From contig CM051030.1 of assembly GCA_027627225.1 (NCBI GenBank), positions 22,550,105-22,614,104 on the forward strand: 64,000 bases of DNA, given 5' to 3'. A program made the position numbers and the translations under genes. The notes beneath the pieces were generated by a model. The model was not told where the DNA came from. It did not search any database and saw only the letters and a list, made by a program, of their open reading frames with translations. The stretch is from Congeria kusceri. Its lineage: Eukaryota; Mollusca; Bivalvia; Myida; Dreissenidae. Numbering within the stretch: position 1 is the first letter of the stretch; each line of letters begins with the position of its first letter. Positions 37,480 through 48,027 of the stretch are shown here, in pieces.

Positions 37480-38376
37480 ACAAGAGGGCCAAATGGTCCT
37501 GGTTCGCTCACCTGAGTTTCATTAGTCGAACCATTTTCCATGTGTTAGATTTTTATGCGGATATGGATATACTGATACGGACTGATGGAAATGCGGCCTT
37601 AATCATCATGGTTTGAAAAACTTTAAGTGACAACAAACATTCAAAATTTGGGAAGTACATATTGAAATTTAAGCTTTTTGTTCAATTTGACCTAGTGACC
37701 TAGTTTTTCACCCCACATGAACCAGATTCGAACTCGGCCGAGAACTCTTTGAACAAATGTTCTGACCAAGTTTCATAAGATTGGTAAAAAAATGTAACTT
37801 CTAGAGTGTTAACAAGCTTTTTCTTCAATTTGACCTAGTGACCTAGTTTTTCACCACACGTGACCCAGATTCGAACTCTGCCAGGATATCATTAAGAATA
37901 ATGTTCTGACCAAGTTACATGAAGATTGGGCAAAAAATGTGACTTCAAGAGTGTTAAAAAGCTTTATAAAGTTTTCAATATAGTAACGTCAGGAAAACTG
38001 CCCCGCCCCCTGGCGGCCATGTTTTTCACAGGAGGGCAACCATTTTTGAACTCGGCTGAGATATCATTAGAACAAATAGTCAGCGCAAGAAGATTGGGCA
38101 AAAAATGTGACTACTAGAGTGTTATCAAACTTTTTCTTCATTTTGACCTAGTGACCTAGTTTTTGACCCCACATGACCCAGATTCGAATTCAACCGAGAT
38201 ATCATTGGGTCAAATGTTCTGACCAAGTTTCATGAAGATTGGCCAATAAATGTGGCCTTTAGAGTGTTAACAAGGTAAATATTGACTATGTGCGACGCAC
38301 GATGGACGACGAACGACGGACAAAAGGCGATCACAAAAGCTCAACATGAGCATGTTGTGCTCAGGTGAGCTAAAAA
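37480..38376 (+). mobile_element. Tandem-core element type A, complete ends
   Basis: Left end ACAAGAGGGCC … GCTCACCTGAG at 37480-37514; right end gtgctcaggtgagctaaaaa ending 38376. About five ~150 bp units (gacctagtgacctagttttt, accaagtttcatgaagattg, agagtgttaacaagctttt). One block at about 37970-38035 (gccccgccccctggcggcca) is a type C unit, so the families exchange units. Lies in the Ig4-Ig5 intron. Confidence 0.8.
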
Positions 38377-38637
38377 CATGTAGAGCAGATAACAAAACAT
38401 AAGAGCAGTTGAACTTTTCAATTTATAAACATGCAAATAAGATATTGGATTATAATACAAATTGTCATTCAAAGACAGGATTCAAATTTATAGAAAAGAT
38501 TTATATCAGAACTCAGTCATAAATCAGTAAATATGTAACTCCTAGTTAACTTACTCAACGGAACATGCATAGCATACTATACAGAAGTAAATGCAAATGT
38601 ACTTAATATATAAGTAAACAGCAAAGAGGGTAGTTAC

Positions 38638-38940
38638 ATAGAGTATCGAGAGTAAATGCTTTTATATTCGATCCCTCGCGTAGGCCCGTGAATGTCGTAT
38701 TCATGTTATTTCTGGCGCTACAGTTGTATGTTTGTGCGTCCCCCTTTACAACGCTGGGAATGAACATCACGCTTGCGTCTGCTGACTGGTATGAGGACCA
38801 GCTGTATATTGGGCTTGGGTCAGCCGTGGAGAAACATGTGACTCTAGCAGCAGCTCCTACCTTGACCTTGAGTACTGAGTCCAATTGGTTTACTGTACCT
38901 TGGCAGTTCGCATAGCTCAACGTCGGTTGTGATGGTGGAA
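38638..38940 (-). CDS. Ig-like domain 4 exon
   Basis: A 303-nt phase 1-1 exon with acceptor atgcag and donor gtaact, encoding 101 residues. It starts P-P-S-Q-P-T-L-S-Y. Cysteines are in R-V-T-C-F-S and T-Y-N-C-S-A, and tryptophan in I-Y-S-W-S-S; an extra cysteine occurs early (Y-A-N-C-Q-G). The N-N-M-N-T-T loop follows strand F. Joined to Ig3 the linker reads V-R-V-L-V-P-P. Confidence 0.88.
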
Positions 38941-39260
38941 CTGCATTACAATTTGGGTAAAAAATACAATTGGTGTGTGTATTTTGTAATGTCGCTTTTT
39001 ATACATTCTTAACCTCATAAGTATTACAAACTCAGTAGACTATTCACTTAAACCTTATAAAAAATAAAACAACTGACAGGATCAAAAATGTGGAAAACAT
39101 TTTACTAAAACTTTAAATGTTGAAATGAAATAAATAAAATTGAATCCCAAGTGACTGGTATTAGGTTTCAGAAATGTCTATTCAATCAAAACAAGATCTC
39201 TTTAAGAGGAGTGCAGTCTAAATAAAATTGTACTTGGTATTTAAAATGTCTTCTTCTCAC

Positions 39261-39533
39261 CCAAAACGCGTACAGTCACACTTTCGGACACATGTCCGAT
39301 TACAGTTGGCATTCCAGTGGGGTTCATTGTGTTGTTTACGACGCAAGACATTGTGGTGTCTCTCTGCGCAGTACTGGTCCACAGCTGTCCAGGCCAAGAG
39401 TAGGATGGCGGCGGGTTGGACTCGGATTGACATGCAACTGTAATCTGATCATTCGTTACAACCGTCATTTGGTTGTTATTCAGTTTCTGACCATTGACCC
39501 CACCGTAGGAAAATGTGGGTACGGTTGGAGGAT
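39261..39533 (-). CDS. Ig-like domain 3 exon
   Basis: A 273-nt phase 1-1 exon with acceptor tgtttag and donor gtgaga, encoding 91 residues. It starts P-P-T-V-P-T-F-S-Y-G-G. Cysteines are in T-V-A-C-Q-S and T-M-S-C-V-V, and tryptophan in S-Y-S-W-P-G. N-N-T-M-N-P-T-G follows strand F. The junction with Ig2 reads I-E-L-L-Y-P-P. Confidence 0.9.
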
Positions 39534-39714
39534 CTAAACAATATGAAATTATGAACATAAAAATAATTTGTCTTCAACACATAACTTCCACACCTAACTA
39601 CAAAAATCATATGTACAGTAATTACGCTACGTATTAGGACACACATTTTTTTATATAAAACTAATTAATTTTCATGTCCCCAGATATTGGGACACTCTTG
39701 AAATGTTATTCGTT

Positions 39715-40835
39715 CCTGTCCCGAAATATTAGGTCAATATTAGGGCCCATTGTTGGACCCATATATATTATTTTGCCACTATAAAACCCAGATGGATGCA
39801 AGTAAAGTAATCCCATTTGGGTTGCTATTAGAAAGCCAATATGGGTCGAACAAAGCAGGTCCGTATGGGCCCGATATGGGCTATAGATGGGCAAAAACTA
39901 CAATATGGGCCCCATGTGGGTCCCATATGCATTATCTTGCAACTATAAAACCCAGATGGGTCCAAGTAAAATAAACCCATGTGGGTCCCTACTAGAAAGC
40001 GCACATATGGCCCAGAAAGCAAGTCCATATGGGCTCAGTATAGGCCATAGCTGGGCAAAAAATACAATATGGGCCCCATGTGGGTCCCAAATGATATTTT
40101 GGCCTATATTAGACCCATATGGGTCCAAGAAAGGAAGCCCATGTGGGTCCACTGCAAGTAATATACAACTGATACAACTGGGCTGATACAACTCACGGGC
40201 ACAGTTTATGACCCATATGCGTTATCTTGCCACTCTAAAACCCAGGTAAACCCAAGTAAAGTAAACCCACATGGGTTCCAACTAAAAAGCCTATATGAGT
40301 CCTAGAAAGGAAGTCAATATGGGCACAATTGGGCTATAGCTGAGCATATATACCATATGGGCCCCATGTAAATGCCAAATAATATACCACATGGGACTCA
40401 GTAAACAAGCCCATATGGGTCCACTGCAAGCAATCACATGTGGGCAAGATATCTGCTTTATCTTGGCTGATAAACTATATGGGCCCTGTATGAGACCCAT
40501 ATGTTTTGTCGTACAACTACAAAACCCATGTGGGTCCCAGTCCAGTGACCCAATATGGCTCCCAAGAAGAAAGCCATTATGGGTCAAAGCAAGCAAGGCC
40601 CCATATGGTCCAAGTATGGGCTACATCTGGGCAAATATACATATAGGCCCAATGTGGTGTCCAAGAAATGTTTTTGGCCCATATCAGACCAATATGGGAC
40701 CCAGAAAGCAAGTAAGCCCCCTTGTTTTGCCCCTATCAAACCCAGGTAGGTCCCCGTCAAGCAAACCCGTATGGGCTATAGTTGAGAAAATATACCATAT
40801 GGCCCCAATGTGGGTCCCAAATGATATGTTTGTCA
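39715..40835. repeat. CCCATATGGG-rich simple repeat block
   Basis: Dense, irregular repetition of cccatatgggtcc, cccatgtgggtccc, gggcccatatgg and ccaagtaaa-g(t)aaaccc. CCCATATGGG is itself palindromic, so both strands have long open frames rich in Gly, Pro, Trp and Met that are not genes. A second block of the same kind lies at 44806-45220. Confidence 0.85.
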
Positions 40836-41806
40836 GTTCGATATGTGATCAAAATGTTGAGTTAACATGTATTTTAAATTTTAGAATGCTAATGGATTTT
40901 AGCAAGTTTGCAAGTAACTGTTCATTTAGTGGTTTCATTATTTTCATATACACATCTCTTAACCTTGTGTGTGATGTAATGGTACAAGATTAACTTGATA
41001 AAAGTCTACCATGTGTAATTTGGGCTGGACCGCCACTGAGTGATAGGTGATGTTATCCGGTGTCGAAAAGCATGAATAATTATTTGTAAAAGTTCTTACA
41101 AGTCCATACATCACTAGAAATGAGTTATCATATAAATGATATAACAGAAAGGCCACAAAAATGATACATTTTACGAATAAAGACAAACCCAATACTTATC
41201 CATAAATCTTTATTTTTATTTTTTGTCCGTCCAACAGTTATGTAATCTTTAAGATAAAATGTCAGTCGTAATAGTTTAAATAAAGACTTATTGTACGATT
41301 ATGTTCATTTATATGCATTAAATAAGTTTATGTTTGTATTGTATAACTGCATAAATAACTAATAATGACCAGACAATTAAAATTGTTTTCCCACAAACAA
41401 ACGTAGGCAATTGTATACCGTCTTATTAACGAATGTGCATTACAAGTCCTTGATAAGTAATTAATATGAAATTACATTACATCGCACACTATATATTGTG
41501 TATTATCGCATACAACGAACATGGAAATGAGAAACATATATTTGACATGTGTTAATCATTAAATGCTCATTACTGCGTTATTATAAATTTCTTTAAATTA
41601 AAAAAAAAATCCTAATGGATCAAAAACAAACTGTTAAAACCTAACTATATTAACATTTGATTTCACCACTTCAAAGACGAATAAGCTAATATGTAATGGT
41701 ATACATTTCATGAAGTTATTTAAATAAAGACATTTGTAAGTTATTAAACGAAAATGAAATTTTATAATTTACAGTGAACGTTTTGGTGTGTCCTATAATG
41801 ATGTAG
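40836..41806. other. Intronic sequence, nothing recognised
   Basis: AT-rich sequence in the 19-kb Ig2-Ig3 intron. No exon-like segment was found. Confidence 0.5.
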
Positions 41807-41864
41807 ACGGTTCGCCCCCAAATGGCGAAAAGTCCAGGGTGGAAATGTCTTGGGGGCGAAACGT
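41807..41864. repeat. Inverted repeat / hairpin, 11-15 bp arms
   Basis: TTCGCCCCCAA (41811-41821) and its exact complement TTGGGGGCGAA (41850-41860) flank a 28-base loop. Allowing one mismatch the arms extend to 15 bp (ACGGTTCGCCCCCAA / TTGGGGGCGAAACGT). This is isolated from the tandem-core element that starts 17 bases downstream and may be a tiny TIR relic. Confidence 0.7.
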
Positions 41865-41880
41865 CATGTCACCGTTTTGA

Positions 41881-42835
41881 ACAAGAGGGCCCTGAGGGCC
41901 CTAGGATGCTCGCCTGATACCTTGTTACCCAATGGGAATTTGCATCCCCGAGGCGTGGCTTAGTTTTATCCCAGGGACATAATTTGAACAATCTTGAACA
42001 AACCTCGTCTATATAAACCATGTGAACCCTAGGGGTGTGGCCAAATTTGAGCCCAGGGGCATAATTTGATCAATCTTTGGAGAGGACCACTATACAATGT
42101 TACATACCAAATACAGAAAAGCTGTGGGCTATGCCGTTTCAGAGCAGAAGGACCACTATACGATGTTAGATACCAAATATAAAACCTCTAGGCATTGCGG
42201 GTTCAGAGGAGAAGAATTTTTAGGTCATTTTGCTATATAAGTCTATATAAACCATGTGACTCCTGTGGTGTGGTCATTTTGACCCATGGATCATAAGTTT
42301 AACACTCTTTGTAGAGGACCACTATAGGATGTTACATACTCAATACGAAACCTCTGGGTATTTTGCTATTTAAGTTTATGTTAACCATGTGACCCCCGGA
42401 GCGTGGCCAGCTTTGACCCCAGGGGCATAATTTGAAAAATCTTTGTAGAGGACCACTATACGATTTTACATACCAAATATGAAACCTCTTGGCCTTAAGG
42501 TTTCCGAGCAGAAGATTTTTAAAGACATTTTGCTATTTAAGTTTATATAAACCATGTGACCCGCGGGGCGTGGCCAGTTTTGACCCCATGGACATAATTT
42601 GAACCATCTTTGTAGAGGACCACTAAAGGATGTTACATAACAAATATGAAACCTCTTGGCCCTGCGGTTTCAGAGAAGAAGATTTTTTAAGTAATTTTCC
42701 TATATGTTCTATAAAAACCATGTGACCCCCAGGGCGTGGCCGGTTTTGTCCCCAGGGGCATAATTTGAACAATCTTTGTTGAGGACCTCTATTTGATGTT
42801 ACATACCAAATATGAAACCTCTGGGCCCTATATAT
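41881..42835 (+). mobile_element. Type B tandem-core element, right end missing
   Basis: Left end ACAAGAGGGCCCTGAGGGCC and a decayed gctcgcctga, then about five type B units (accatgtgacccc, cataatttgaacaatcttt, gaggaccactat). It stops within a unit at a (TA)n/(TTTA)n tract at about 42831-42858, so the right half is deleted or replaced. Confidence 0.75.
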
Positions 42836-43451
42836 ATATATTTATTTATTTATTTATTGGTCAGTGTAATTTACTTTACCGGAATAATTAATAAATTTTG
42901 TATTGTAGAATAATTTCAGTTGTAATGAGAGACATAAAACTATGATACAGATACTTTCTTTTAATTGTTTCATTTAAATGCATCACAGTTATAAGTTGTT
43001 CATTGTGGATAAATAAATACAAAATGAACCGACGGTGTCAAAAAGGTAATGAAGGGATTGATTTTTTTATTATTATTTTTTTTTAAAGACACATTTCTGT
43101 CACAAAAAACTTTGAAAAAAAACTTTAGGGTCGGGCGTTCTCGTCAGGTAGGGTCGGGTTGCCCGTAACACAGATTTTTTTTCTTTTGGACTAACGTTTT
43201 TAAACGCTAGTGTAGTACTAAAAAGAACTGACATATTTGATGTTGTTTTTTTTCAAGTTGAGAATGTGTTAACTTTTATGTCGTTCAAGATAATATTATT
43301 CAAATCATATATAATTATTTTACATATGCGCAATAAAGCATTTTGGTAATAATTGTATATTGAACATGTTTTACATTTCGGTGTTCAGCTTGGCTTTTTT
43401 TCACAATAACAGGGTACTGACTTTTAACTGTTATTATTGTTTTGTTTTAAA
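42836..43451. other. Intronic sequence with simple repeats
   Basis: A tatata/tttatttatt tract at the start, then AT-rich sequence and a small ggtcgggcgttctcgtcagg block near 43130 of unknown origin. No exon or RNA gene is supported. Confidence 0.5.
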
Positions 43452-43959
43452 TTAAAGTGACCTGTTCACAGATTGACGAATTGAAATTTTTTCAACTTTT
43501 TGTTACCGATTCCAAAGATAAAAGAACAGTGTATACAAGGGAGCAAAATAACACTACGGAGCAAGAAATGTAGAGTAAAAGCCGTTTCGTTTATGAGTCA
43601 TCATCAGTTGATATTGATAAAATTATAAAGCGTTTGTAACGCTAAACGATGGAATAATGTGTTTCTGTTGTTTTTGTTGAACATGTTGACATCGCGTGGA
43701 ACACTTACATAAAGTAAATATTTCAGGGTAAAATACAGAAGTCTGAATGGCCGAGTGGTTAAGACGATAGCCTTTTAATACGAAGGTCCCAGGTTTGAAC
43801 CACGGTGGGACCAATTTTTGTATTATTGTTTTTTTTTCTTCTAAATACGTTTCTTGTTATTATACTTGAGATTTTAGTTCCAATGCTTAAATCTATCAAG
43901 TTAATACATTTAATGGCTTACTTCAAAAAATGCGACAATCTGTGAACAAGTCCCTTTAA
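43452..43959. mobile_element. 508-bp TIR element carrying a tRNA-Leu/Ser-like segment
   Basis: Termini form an inverted repeat of about 24 bp with two mismatches: TTAAAG, then GTTCACAGATTG at the left; CAATCTGTGAAC to CTTTAA at the right. Ends begin and finish with TTAA, but whether that is a piggyBac-like target duplication is unknown. A tRNA-like segment lies at 43739-43815. A right-end-like copy (gtgaacagttccctttaa) is at about 63472-63490. No transposase is encoded, so it is non-autonomous. Confidence 0.75.
43739..43815 (+). repeat. tRNA-Leu/Ser-like segment inside the TIR element
   Basis: Contains the type II tRNA A-box TGGCCGAGTGGTTAAG and a B-box-like GGTTTGAACCAC. The 5' gtctgaa and 3' tgggacc do not pair as an acceptor stem, and the variable arm is not convincing. 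I therefore call it tRNA-derived rather than a functional tRNA gene. Similar segments occur at 55688 (plus) and 62470-62540 (minus). Confidence 0.55.
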
Positions 43960-44805
43960 AACTTCAGGGAATACCAGCTGGATCTAGACATTGTTGTTTG
44001 CCAGTTTAGTTGTTGACGCAAGTACTTTTTGTAATGTTTTAATACCGGATTGAGTTAAGTTTATAACCATACTTAAAAGTAATGTTCACTTGCTGTTAAT
44101 ATTTACAAGGCAATGTTTTTGTAGATAAGTTACTATGCACGCTTTCATGTTGATTTTAACATTATATTAGATACATTAAAACATCATTATTTGTTTTAAG
44201 TAGTTTGCCATTACTTAAGTTTTGTATCAAACACTATCTTTATTTTAATACGCACCCTTTTTAATCACTAATGAGGACATGGATATAATAATTACAAGTA
44301 TATTATGCAAGGTAAATTAGACATACATGTAGATCTCGATATGCTTACTTGAACATCTTTCTTACATGATGCATTTTGTGTTCTTGTATTATTATTAAAA
44401 TATTATGTTTTGTCAAGTATACGGATTAGGATAAATAGCCTGTTTAAAAACATGATGTTATGTGTTTTATTATCAATACATTGATAATTAACACCAACTT
44501 TAAGCTTTAATGATATGGTCCAAATTATACTCCAAATAATATGTCATTTGTTAAGTGTTGGTTGTTGTAAAGCTGTATCTGACAGACATGTGATGGTCAA
44601 GAAGAATACAATGTTAGCAGGACTACAGACTTGAAAGCTACCTGTGGCCATTATATAACAGCCTATACTTATATTGTCTATGAAGTTTGACAACCATAGA
44701 ATGTTACACACAGCTTCGCAACAACTACCTCTGTATACATGACAAATTATGAAGAGAATCATGTTTGGGCTTTTTCAGTAAAGTTTTTATGCAGGTTTAC
44801 CCTGT
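43960..44805. other. Intronic sequence, nothing recognised
   Basis: AT-rich; no open segment with splice signals on the minus strand. Confidence 0.5.
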
Positions 44806-45310
44806 GTTGCAACCAATATGGGACCCATGCAAATCCCGGTTGCACTTTCTGCGGCGGGGCCCATGTGGGTCTCACATCAAGGTCCCATTTGTGTTTGGCC
44901 ATAATGGTCCCATGTTGAGACCACATGGGTCCCATGGTAGACCCATATTGTAACCCATATGGGACCCACGTAGATCCCGGTTGCACTTTCTGGTGTGGGG
45001 ACCATGTGGATATCCCATCAAGGTCCCATTTGTGTTTGTCCATTTTGGACCCATGTTGAGACCACATGGGTCCCATGTTGGACCAATATTGTAACCCATA
45101 TGGGACCCACGTAAATCCTGGTTGCACTTTCTGGGGTGGGGTCCATATCGGTATCCCACATAGGGCCCATTTATAAACCCTAAAGGGGCCCATATGGGTT
45201 CTATCTGGGCTTGCTTGCTGGGAAGGTCCACGACAAGGACAATGGACGCCAGACAACCACTGACCACAAAAGCTTACCCCTTGAGCACTTTGTGCCCAGA
45301 TGGACTAAAA
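44806..45310 (+). repeat. CCCATATGGG-type repeat ending in an element-like right terminus
   Basis: Three ~130-140 bp units (cccatatgggacccacgt, ggttgcactttctggggtgg, tggtcccatgttgagaccac, quoted in part) run to 45220. A decayed right end of the A-D families follows (agcttaccccttgagcac … gcccagatggactaaaaa, about 45272-45311). This suggests the CATATG repeat is also carried as a core in this type of element. Confidence 0.65.
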
Positions 45311-45739
45311 AGACAAACATGCATGCTTATATGGTACAATAAACTGCATTCAAGACATTTTCCAATGTGCGCAGTTGTTTTGTAATAATACGATTTGAGA
45401 TACAAACACTATGATTGAATATCATCATTTATTTTGACTATTTGTTGGTAAATTTTAAAGTTTGATGTAAAATGTTAAAGCCACACAAAGCACGATTTAA
45501 TGTTAAATGCATCTATAAAATGTGTGTAGCGGTAAAATGTGTGTTGTGGTAAAATACTCATATGAGTAGAACATATTTTGCCCGACAAATATGCTCACAT
45601 ATATTATTAAGCACATTCCTAAAGAACAATTCATTGGACAAACTCTTTAGAGGCATTCTACTGGCCCTATGTTCAATCTCACCTGAACTCTATCAATCAA
45701 AATCTTCTACATTTACCTAAACTGTCATTGACTTAATAA

Positions 45740-46130
45740 ACAAGAGGGCCACGATTGCCAAAAACGCTCATCTAAGTAACTGCAATGACAAAGATCAGAT
45801 CTGATATTAACATGTCATCACAAACAAGTTGACCCACGTCATCTAGATTACTTCTGTTGTTCCCCTGGCAATTGACAGGTGCAATACAGTTGCATGTCCG
45901 GTCGAAAGACTTGGGACCATGACGAACACCACAGGAATGTCACAGGAGCACCATCAAAACACTGGGCAAATGCCAAATGGACACCGGCCAAAACGAGCTA
46001 AGAAATTTGGCAAATGTTCTGGTAAATCGGCAGATGTCAGCCAACCATTGCTAGGCCCCCATAAATGCATTATCAGTGGAATTTTCTCTAATCTCGTTAT
46101 GCCAGCACATGCCTAGAAATTGGACTCAAT
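45740..46130 (+). mobile_element. Left-end remnant of a tandem-core element
   Basis: ACAAGAGGGCCACGATTGCC followed by gctcatctaag is the A-D family left end. The following 340 bp does not match any other core in the window and no right end was seen. Truncated or carrying a different core. Confidence 0.55.
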
Positions 46131-46154
46131 TGATTAATGCCGGGCTCAATTCGA

Positions 46155-47895
46155 GGACAGCGCGCTCGACTATTCGAAGCATTTCAGTTCATACATATTT
46201 TTGAAAGTGGATTGTGCATACATTTGTTGAAATACAAAGCTGTGTTATGGCAATTATTTCATCAATTTATTCCAAGTTTTAAGTGAATACCTCATGTAGT
46301 TTAGAAATTATAAGACTTTGAAACAAAAACTTTAACCCCAAAATCTATATGAAAAGTGGGCATACCTTTGTCAAAATACAACACAGAGTTATAGGGATTC
46401 TTGCAACTGATGCTGGAGTCGATTACAAAGATGTAAGTTTCAAGCGAATACCTTATGTAGTTTAGAAATTATAAGACATCTGAACAATAAACTTTATACT
46501 GAAGATGTATGTGAAAGGGGGATAACTCTGTCAAATTACACAACAGGGTTATGTGGATTGTGGCACCTGATGATGTAAATGATGACACAGGTATATTCCA
46601 AGTTTCAAGTTTTGAAGTTATAAAACGTTTGAATAAAAATGAAATTTGAAAATGTATGTGCAAAAGGCACATACCATAACTATGCCAAAATACAAAACAG
46701 AGTTATGGGGAATGTTGCACCTGATGCTGGAGTTGATGGCAAGTTTTAAGGTTATAACCTATAAAGGTTTGAACTTATAAAACATTTGAATAACAAACTA
46801 TAGCCATAAACATCATTTGTATGTGAAAAAGAGGAATAACTATGTTAAAATACAAATGTAAGTTATGGAGAATGTTGCACTTGAAGCCAGAGTTGATGAC
46901 AAAGGTGCATTCCAAGTTTCATGTGAATACCTTGGGTAGTTTTGAAGTTATACGACTTCTGAATATAAACGTTAACCAGAAAATCTATGTAAAAAAGATA
47001 TATAACTCTGTCAAAAGACAAAACATAGTTATTGGGAATGTTGAACTCGATGTTGGAGTTGATGACAAAGGTACATTCCAACAGGGATTTACACGACGCG
47101 ATTTTCTGCTTCAAATACGCATTGTCTGCCAGGATCCATCATTTGAAAAAAATCTCCGTCCCATCGGACGCACAATTTTTCTGACGTATCGGTACTATGA
47201 TCACTACAATAGAGACAACTCTGGTTAGTCACGTTTGTTCAGCGTTGTACGACATATGTTCCTTATCGACTATTGACCAATCGTATGCTCGCGCACCTAT
47301 CGTTGCTTGGCACAGAGTTTCTAATACGGAATTCTTCGATATTTATCTCACAAGTGTAGTGTGATTCGTTGTAAATTATATTGGATATTAAATTGAAGAA
47401 AGAACAAAAGGCAATTAAGATGATATTTTTTATTGGCGTAGATGTGAATACTTTACTGAAAAATACTACAGTTGGGATTAATTATAACAATAAACATTTA
47501 TAATAGATTTTTTATATTCAAATAATCCAATACGCCGTGTACAATTTTAGTGTTGGCTCTACTTTCGACTCCGGTAGCATTTATTCATATTCCTAATGGT
47601 TCAAATGGCCTGCAACTACATATTTCCGCCTTTTATTTGCTTCCCCAAAATGTTAAATGTCATATAAAGTATGCACACAACTTTTTTAACAGTCAAAACA
47701 AGCAAACACAAAATCACCCACCAGAGTCTTAAGGACCCCTAAAATTTCACATTTATTTAAAACCCAGTTCCAAGTTCAAGTTAATAACTTAAGTAGTTTT
47801 GAAGTTACACGACTTTTAAATATAAACTTTAACCAAGATCAGACGCGGACGCCGACACCGGGGGTAGTAGGAAAGCTCACATATTCTTCGAATAG
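46155..47895 (+). mobile_element. Tandem-core element type I, interrupted
   Basis: The left end has gcgcgctcgactattcgaag (about 46162-46181) and the right end ttcttcgaatagtcaagcta (about 47872-47892). These are complementary (GACTATTCGAA / TTCGAATAGTC), and the right end is followed by AAA. The core units (~160 bp) share tggagttgatgacaaaggt, attccaagtttcaagtgaat and agttttgaagttataa. A gcggacgccgacaccggggg tract precedes the right end. A 686-bp TIR element is inserted at 47082-47767. Confidence 0.75.
47082..47767. mobile_element. 686-bp TIR insertion with 6-bp target duplication
   Basis: The inserted block starts CAGGGATTTA and ends TAAAACCCAG; the two termini are inverted repeats matching at 8 of 10 positions. 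TTCCAA flanks it on both sides (47076-47081 and 47768-47773). Uninterrupted type I units read attccaagtttcaagt at this point, so removing the block and one TTCCAA restores the unit. CAGGG termini suggest a hAT-like non-autonomous element, although that superfamily normally leaves 8-bp duplications; the outer two bases may have mutated. No transposase is encoded. Confidence 0.75.
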
Positions 47896-48027
47896 TCAAG
47901 CTAAAATGTCATGGCCATACACAGGCATAACAAGTTTGGATAAGGCTTGTAAAACAACAACTGTCTCAGGGCAGCGTGCTTGACTATTCAAACCGCTTTG
48001 TCAGAGTTAGGGGCCTTTGTTAGTACA

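Noticed and set aside
38688..39537. Plus-strand open frames opposite the Ig3 and Ig4 exons
   Set aside because: Shadows of the minus-strand Ig exons; composition is not protein-like and there is no start or splice context.
39750..40993. Long open frames on both strands rich in Met-Gly-Pro-Trp
   Set aside because: They are produced by the palindromic CCCATATGGG repeat, occur in several frames at once and have no splice or start context.
43739..43815. Functional tRNA-Leu gene
   Set aside because: A-box and B-box are present, but the acceptor arms do not pair and it lies inside a TIR element.
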